Positions 59,901 to 64,000 of a DNA stretch of 64,000 nucleotides are shown piece after piece. The notes beneath the pieces are model-generated. The model was given only the letters and a program-made list of their open reading frames with translations. It searched no databases and was not told where the DNA came from. Origin of the DNA: Saprospiraceae bacterium (GTDB taxonomy: Bacteria; Bacteroidota; Bacteroidia; Chitinophagales; Saprospiraceae); contig JADZFD010000045.1 in assembly GCA_020850225.1 (NCBI GenBank), positions 62,001-126,000 of the forward strand. The letters are read 5' to 3'. Each line of letters begins with the position of its first letter. The first letter of the stretch is position 1. The translations under genes were made by a program, and so were the position numbers.

Positions 59901-60897
59901 TATTGACGGATCAACTGTGATAAAATGTACGGAAGAATCAGTCCTTCTTACAGCGAAATCTATTAAAGCCAGTTCATACGTGTGGAAGGAAGAAAGTGGT
60001 CAACTGATAACAACAGGCAATAGTTTATCAGTATCAACACCCGGATTATATATTCTGGAAGGTCTGAACTCATCCAATGGCTGTTCTGATACTACAGGTA
60101 TACAGATTTCAAAACAACCCTTACCGGATAAAATACTGTATAGCAACCAGCAACCTCTGTGTTTTGGCGAAACAGGTACATTCGTATGGGAAGATGGCAT
60201 TGGCGGAACAGCACCCTATACTTTGGAGTTGAACGGTAAAAAAGTCCAGCTCAATTATCCTGTAGAGTTGACATCCGGAGTTTATAATATGCAGCTTTCT
60301 GATGCCAACGGATGTAATATCCTAGAAACCCTTATTATTAATACTGTTCCGGATTTTGCTGTTGATGCCGGCAGAGATACGGTTATTTCATTGGGAGCAT
60401 CCTATGTTTTGCAACCGGAAACTACATTACTGCACACAAATATCAGTGAGATTGTCTGGGATCCGGCCAATACACTGAGTTGCGACAATTGCTTGAATCC
60501 GGTAGCAACTCCAGAAACAGACACCAGATATACTATAACTATCTATAATACCAATGGCTGTGTTAAACAGGACCATGTTACCGTCAGAGTAGTATTTGTG
60601 AAGGGATATATTGCACCCAATATATTCAGACCGGACAGCAGGGTCGGAAACAGTAAATTCACCATATTCCCGGTTGAAAACTCTATCAGGATTATAAAAT
60701 CGCTAAGTATTTATGATCGTTGGGGTAATCTGATATTTATAACCAAGGATATTGAACCTGCTAATGTGGAACAAGGTTGGAACGGAAAATTGAATGGCCA
60801 CGATGTACTATCCGGAGTTTATGTCTGGAAGGCAGATATTGAATACAAAGACGATACAACTGAAATAGCTGCAGGTGATATTACTGTATTAAGGTAA
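56986..60897 (+). CDS. Large secreted repeat protein with T9SS type B (CHU_C / gliding-motility-associated) sorting domain
   Basis: Signal peptide; about 10 divergent two-cysteine Ig/PKD-like repeats; IAPNIFRPDSRVGNSKFTIFPVENSIRIIKSLSIYDRWGNLIF...WNGKLNGHDVLSGVYVWKADIEYKD; GTG start. Confidence 0.9.
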   Translation: MKFTYLYILLLSLFSMRSGMAQGCNFTISVPNDITICEPSGINLGGIINGNYLGFNWTGPDGFYDDVNLNPSVFITKTSTFKLKAYSDPVSNLIVNGDFSSGNTGFTSDYLFKADLPGYTQELWNEGTYSVVSNPNYVHTNFAPCSDHTGGGEMMVVNGAPSLSQVWCQTVTVVPNTTYIFQAFGTSVEPTSPAILQFSVNGSLLGSPFNLSGTTCNWQEFYEIWDSGAATSVQICVTNQNLAQSGNDFALDDIYFGPLCQDEKEFTITLSEFSIAPSIPGFIDCNHPETTLTVTPAPTGNNYTYNWYTQGGSITSSTNQSEITVDGFGSYFVTVTDAAGCTKTEVFEVFGDFTKPDISISGDHLLNCTKKSTTLTAESFSNVHDITWTLPDFSQITGKIIKATNPGNYIVQVTSDNGCTNTASINIEFEKSQFLYNTDSSGVLTCTVKNAQIFLDVISDIDSIRWNGPGIIRQNSSRDTIEVGKEGIYIFELFLGEDCSIKDSIKIGLLPPLIKYSIPETDTITCLRTTVEISPDSLNGVKDITWVIPGQNPIKKDTLGVKSTGNYHFILTDINGCIREDSIKVNDDLTRPQYSVDIDDIDCISNTGSFSVNGSDTNTYTWSGQNQSSSSGNPQFSEEGIYTLIVTGKNGCKDTSDYYLPSSKDFPELTATISPITCTTPTGTISITSSIPSTLTWTTPKGGTGTGTQIYSAEDGVFTVTALTATGCSSTETFTIPIDTIRPDLSPIQDFILTCDNDLYTPSLTYGSFEKYLWQGNGLNTSSPLDITIDKPGNYSLTLFNTNGCSVVRSFNVTENKTKPNITVGSIDLNCAVPSAPLVVSGDQVKTLILDGKTTITNGYPINAPGTHTLTAINDLGCAQTITFIVNGKFNLPNIALNPVLLNCYRPEIWLSNTGVDQQLDLTWKTPSGIINGDSILIKSNQSVTLIATNSDGCTDSIIADIKVDFEKPDIAIDGSTVIKCTEESVLLTAKSIKASSYVWKEESGQLITTGNSLSVSTPGLYILEGLNSSNGCSDTTGIQISKQPLPDKILYSNQQPLCFGETGTFVWEDGIGGTAPYTLELNGKKVQLNYPVELTSGVYNMQLSDANGCNILETLIINTVPDFAVDAGRDTVISLGASYVLQPETTLLHTNISEIVWDPANTLSCDNCLNPVATPETDTRYTITIYNTNGCVKQDHVTVRVVFVKGYIAPNIFRPDSRVGNSKFTIFPVENSIRIIKSLSIYDRWGNLIFITKDIEPANVEQGWNGKLNGHDVLSGVYVWKADIEYKDDTTEIAAGDITVLR

Positions 60898-60942
60898 TTG
60901 ACTTATAATGTATAAGAAGATTCGAAAAAAGATTTAAAACTA

Positions 60943-61200
60943 TCAGGTAGTTTTCTTTTTAGGATTGGAGGGTACAGGATCATATCCATGACTTCCCCAT
61001 GGATGACATCTGGATATCCTTTTTAAACCTAACCATATTCCACGGGCAGCACCCCATTCCTGTATGGCGTGAATCATATAATGTGAGCATGTAGGTTGGT
61101 AACGACAGTTGGAACCCAGTAAGGGAGACAATAAACGCTGATATAAGCGAATGGGAAAAATAAAAATCTGATTTATTAGCTTTTTCATTTGGACTACCAT
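60943..61200 (-). CDS. yidD: Membrane protein insertion efficiency factor YidD
   Basis: [63 protein letters not shown]. Confidence 0.95.
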   Translation of the reverse strand: MVVQMKKLINQIFIFPIRLYQRLLSPLLGSNCRYQPTCSHYMIHAIQEWGAARGIWLGLKRISRCHPWGSHGYDPVPSNPKKKTT

Positions 61201-61700
61201 TTAAATGTAATTGTATTATTTTTGGTGTCCAATATTGTAAAATTCTTTTTTTTATTATCAATTGTAAAATCAATAATATTTTTCTGGTCACCGAATAGTT
61301 CCAAAAGAATCGTATTTGTTATCTGTAAGGATTTAATATTATTGACATTCGAAACTTCGAAATAACACCAAACAGCCATATTGTCATCAGATGCTTCCTT
61401 ACCTACATATTTCAACCTGAGGATCTGATTGCCTGATTGAATTGTTAATTTGGACTGTATATATTTCAGGATGGCACTATCAGCATCTTTACTTTCTTTA
61501 TTAGTCAGTATATACAGATGATTCTGCCCGCTGAGTTGTAAAGTTTTTTCCAGATCATCGATAAAGATATGTGCTGATATTTGTAAATCACCGGATTTTG
61601 TGACATAGTTTATCTCACAACGGCTTACATGAAAGTCATGTAATGCAGTATTTACCGGTACATATAAGGCCAGAATACAATATAAAAAACAAATAATCAT
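61194..61700 (-). CDS. DUF6702-like protein
   Basis: [35 protein letters not shown]; 7-bp overlap with yidD. Confidence 0.6.
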   Translation of the reverse strand: MIICFLYCILALYVPVNTALHDFHVSRCEINYVTKSGDLQISAHIFIDDLEKTLQLSGQNHLYILTNKESKDADSAILKYIQSKLTIQSGNQILRLKYVGKEASDDNMAVWCYFEVSNVNNIKSLQITNTILLELFGDQKNIIDFTIDNKKKNFTILDTKNNTITFKW

Positions 61701-61740
61701 CAGTCAATAAACGGAATTATTCATCAATAAGTTGTACAAG

Positions 61741-61775
61741 AAAAGCTGTCGGATATATAAATTCCGACAGCTTTT
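61741..61775 (-). terminator. Intrinsic terminator downstream of dnaK
   Basis: Perfect 13-bp stem aaaagctgtcgga / tccgacagctttt. Confidence 0.75.
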
Positions 61776-61802
61776 CACTAGTATTGATATAATCTATGAG
61801 AT

Positions 61803-63710
61803 TTACTTCTTATCTCCGACTTCTTCATATTCTACATCCGTCACATCATCATTGCTTCCGGCTGTGTTATTTTCACCACCGGTATGATCTGAGGTTGCGC
61901 CAGCATCCTGTTGTGCATTATACATATCCTGGGATGCAGCCTGCCATGCTGTATTCATTGCTGCAATTGCTTTGTCAATGGCAGCTATATCCTGCATTTT
62001 ATGCGCTTCCTTTAATTCCGACAATGCGCTTTCTATAGTACCTTTTTTATCAGCAGGTAATTTATCACCAAACTCTTTTAATTGTTTTTCTGTCTGGAAG
62101 ATCATACTGTCAGCCTCATTCAATTTATCTACCTTCTCTTTGGCTTCTTTGTCTGCAGCTTCGTTTGCTTTAGCTTCATGTTTCATTTTTTCTATTTCTT
62201 CTTTGCTTAGACCTGAAGATGCAGTGATTCTGATATTCTGTTCCTTACCTGTGCCTTTATCCTTGGCAGTTACGCTCAGGATACCGTTGGCGTCAATATC
62301 AAAAGTAACTTCAATCTGAGGAACACCACGTTGTGCTGGTGGAATACCATCGAGGTGGAAGCGGCCGATAGATTTATTGTCTTTAGACATAGGACGTTCA
62401 CCCTGAAGTACATTCAATTCAACAGATGGTTGATTATCACTGGCTGTTGAGAATATTTCAGATTTCTTGGTAGGAATGGTCGAATTAGACTCTATTAACT
62501 TGGTGAAAACACCGCCATAGGTCTCAATACCCAATGACAATGGTGTTACGTCCAGCAACAAAACGTCCTTAACATCTCCGGTTAATACACCGCCCTGAAT
62601 TGCAGCACCTACAGCTACCACTTCATCAGGATTCACACCTTTTGAAGGCTTCTTTCCAAAGAATTTCTCTACTGTTTCCTGAATTTTTGGTATTCTTGTA
62701 GATCCACCTACCAAAATTACCTCATCAATATCAGATGCTTTATATCCTGCTGCGTTCAAAGCTTTTTTACAAGGTTCCAAAGTTCTTTCTACCAGAGACT
62801 CTGTTAACTGATCAAATTTTGCTTTTGACAATTTTTTTACCAAGTGTTTGGGAACACCATCAACAGCAGTGATATAAGGTAAGTTGATTTCTGTTTCAGA
62901 TGCTGAAGACAATTCAATCTTGGCTTTCTCTGCTGCTTCTTTCAATCTTTGAAGCGCCATCGGATCTTTTCTCAGGTCCATTCTTTCTTCACTTTGGAAC
63001 TCTTCTGCCAGCCATTCGATAATAGCATGGTCAAAATCATCACCTCCTAAATGTACATCACCATTGGTAGATTTTACTTCAAAAATACCATCTCCCAACT
63101 CTAGGATTGAGATATCAAAAGTACCGCCTCCCAGGTCATAAACTGCAATCTTCATATCTTTTCCGCCTTTATCGAGGCCATAGGCTAATGCAGCGGCAGT
63201 TGGTTCGTTGATGATTCGTTTTACATCTAATCCTGCGATTATACCTGCTTCTTTAGTAGCCTGTCTTTCCGCATCATTGAAATATGCAGGTACAGTTATA
63301 ACAGCTTCAGTCACCGTTTGTCCAAGATAATCTTCTGCCATTTTCTTCGCTTTTTGCAGGATAATAGCTGAAATTTCCTGTGGTGTGTATAGCCTGTCAT
63401 AGATTTTTACCCGAACTGTATCATTATCTCCACGCTCAACGTCGTAGGCAACATAATTCGTTTCTTTTGTAATCTCAGAGAAACGCTTACCCATAAAACG
63501 TTTGATAGACGATACTGTGTTTTTTGGATTAGTAATGGCTTGTCTTTTGGCAGGATCACCTACTTTACGTTCACCATTTTCTAAAAATCCGATTACTGAA
63601 GGCAAGGTTCTTCTTCCTTCTTCTGTAGTTATTACTACCGGCTCATTTCCTTCCATTACAGAAACACAAGAGTTGGTAGTTCCTAAGTCTATGCCTATTA
63701 TTTTACCCAT
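61803..63710 (-). CDS. dnaK: Molecular chaperone DnaK (Hsp70)
   Basis: [49 protein letters not shown]. Confidence 0.98.
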   Translation of the reverse strand: MGKIIGIDLGTTNSCVSVMEGNEPVVITTEEGRRTLPSVIGFLENGERKVGDPAKRQAITNPKNTVSSIKRFMGKRFSEITKETNYVAYDVERGDNDTVRVKIYDRLYTPQEISAIILQKAKKMAEDYLGQTVTEAVITVPAYFNDAERQATKEAGIIAGLDVKRIINEPTAAALAYGLDKGGKDMKIAVYDLGGGTFDISILELGDGIFEVKSTNGDVHLGGDDFDHAIIEWLAEEFQSEERMDLRKDPMALQRLKEAAEKAKIELSSASETEINLPYITAVDGVPKHLVKKLSKAKFDQLTESLVERTLEPCKKALNAAGYKASDIDEVILVGGSTRIPKIQETVEKFFGKKPSKGVNPDEVVAVGAAIQGGVLTGDVKDVLLLDVTPLSLGIETYGGVFTKLIESNSTIPTKKSEIFSTASDNQPSVELNVLQGERPMSKDNKSIGRFHLDGIPPAQRGVPQIEVTFDIDANGILSVTAKDKGTGKEQNIRITASSGLSKEEIEKMKHEAKANEAADKEAKEKVDKLNEADSMIFQTEKQLKEFGDKLPADKKGTIESALSELKEAHKMQDIAAIDKAIAAMNTAWQAASQDMYNAQQDAGATSDHTGGENNTAGSNDDVTDVEYEEVGDKK

Positions 63711-63877
63711 ATTATTTAATCGTGTTTTTTATTTTTATTTATATAATATTAATGCAACACAACTAAATTATCAATAGATGTACCAAACCGAATTTTACGA
63801 TAATTTGCCGGATTTAACTGACAAAATACATGAACATTCAGAAAAATAGTCCACTATGTCTGACATAAAGTCAGGTG

Positions 63878-64000
63878 TTATTTAAAATTCAGAGATTTGG
63901 TATAGATACCTATCCTAAGAGAATCAAGACTGGCATTGGACAATATCATTCCGGCGCGTTCAAAAGTGGACTTGGATGAAAAAAGACCTCTTCCTCCATT
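63878..64000 (-). CDS. C-terminal fragment of an unidentified protein truncated by the window edge
   Basis: Open frame ...NGGRGLFSSKSTFERAGMILSNASLDSLRIGIYTKSLNFK*. Confidence 0.35.
   Translation of the reverse strand, partial: NGGRGLFSSKSTFERAGMILSNASLDSLRIGIYTKSLNFK

Noticed and set aside
61796-62319. Plus-strand ORFs opposite dnaK
   Set aside because: Antisense shadow of a highly conserved gene; no independent evidence.
1-64000. CRISPR arrays, prophage, transposases, restriction-modification or toxin-antitoxin modules
   Set aside because: No regularly spaced direct repeats and no supporting protein motifs were seen.

Overview
AT-rich chromosomal window from a Bacteroidetes genome. Two type A T9SS-like proteins, one type B (CHU_C) T9SS protein, a fused CcoNO and TAnnTTTG promoter elements all fit this; Saprospiraceae-like placement is only an inference. 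Content is mostly housekeeping: LPS core genes (HldE-type kinase, KdtA), an M36 fungalysin-like protease, RlmB, CdsA/Psd, AhcY, a tRNA-Asn, the rplM-rpsI-rpsB-tsf-pyrH cluster, two GHMP kinases, TruA, CysQ, two ArsR-like regulators, TsaB, CtpA, a cbb3 oxidase operon (ccoS-NO-Q-P-G-H plus a SafE-like protein), RlmN, CcmB/CcmC/CcmD, glutamate dehydrogenase, a DUF5916 protein, YidD and DnaK. I found no CRISPR array, rRNA operon, transposase, prophage or recognisable defence island. The least explained items are: (1) a ~125 bp imperfect-palindrome intergenic repeat with at least two copies sharing a 25/26 nt core; (2) a CcmC-like protein with a ~110 aa extracytoplasmic insertion; (3) a stand-alone, shortened methylmalonyl-CoA-mutase-like protein; (4) two genes whose conserved N-terminus lies upstream of any ATG/GTG/TTG; (5) several small ORFs absent from the supplied track (CcoS, CcoQ-like, a 51 aa membrane peptide); (6) a strong hairpin between ccoP and ccoG. 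No clear new multi-gene system is evident.
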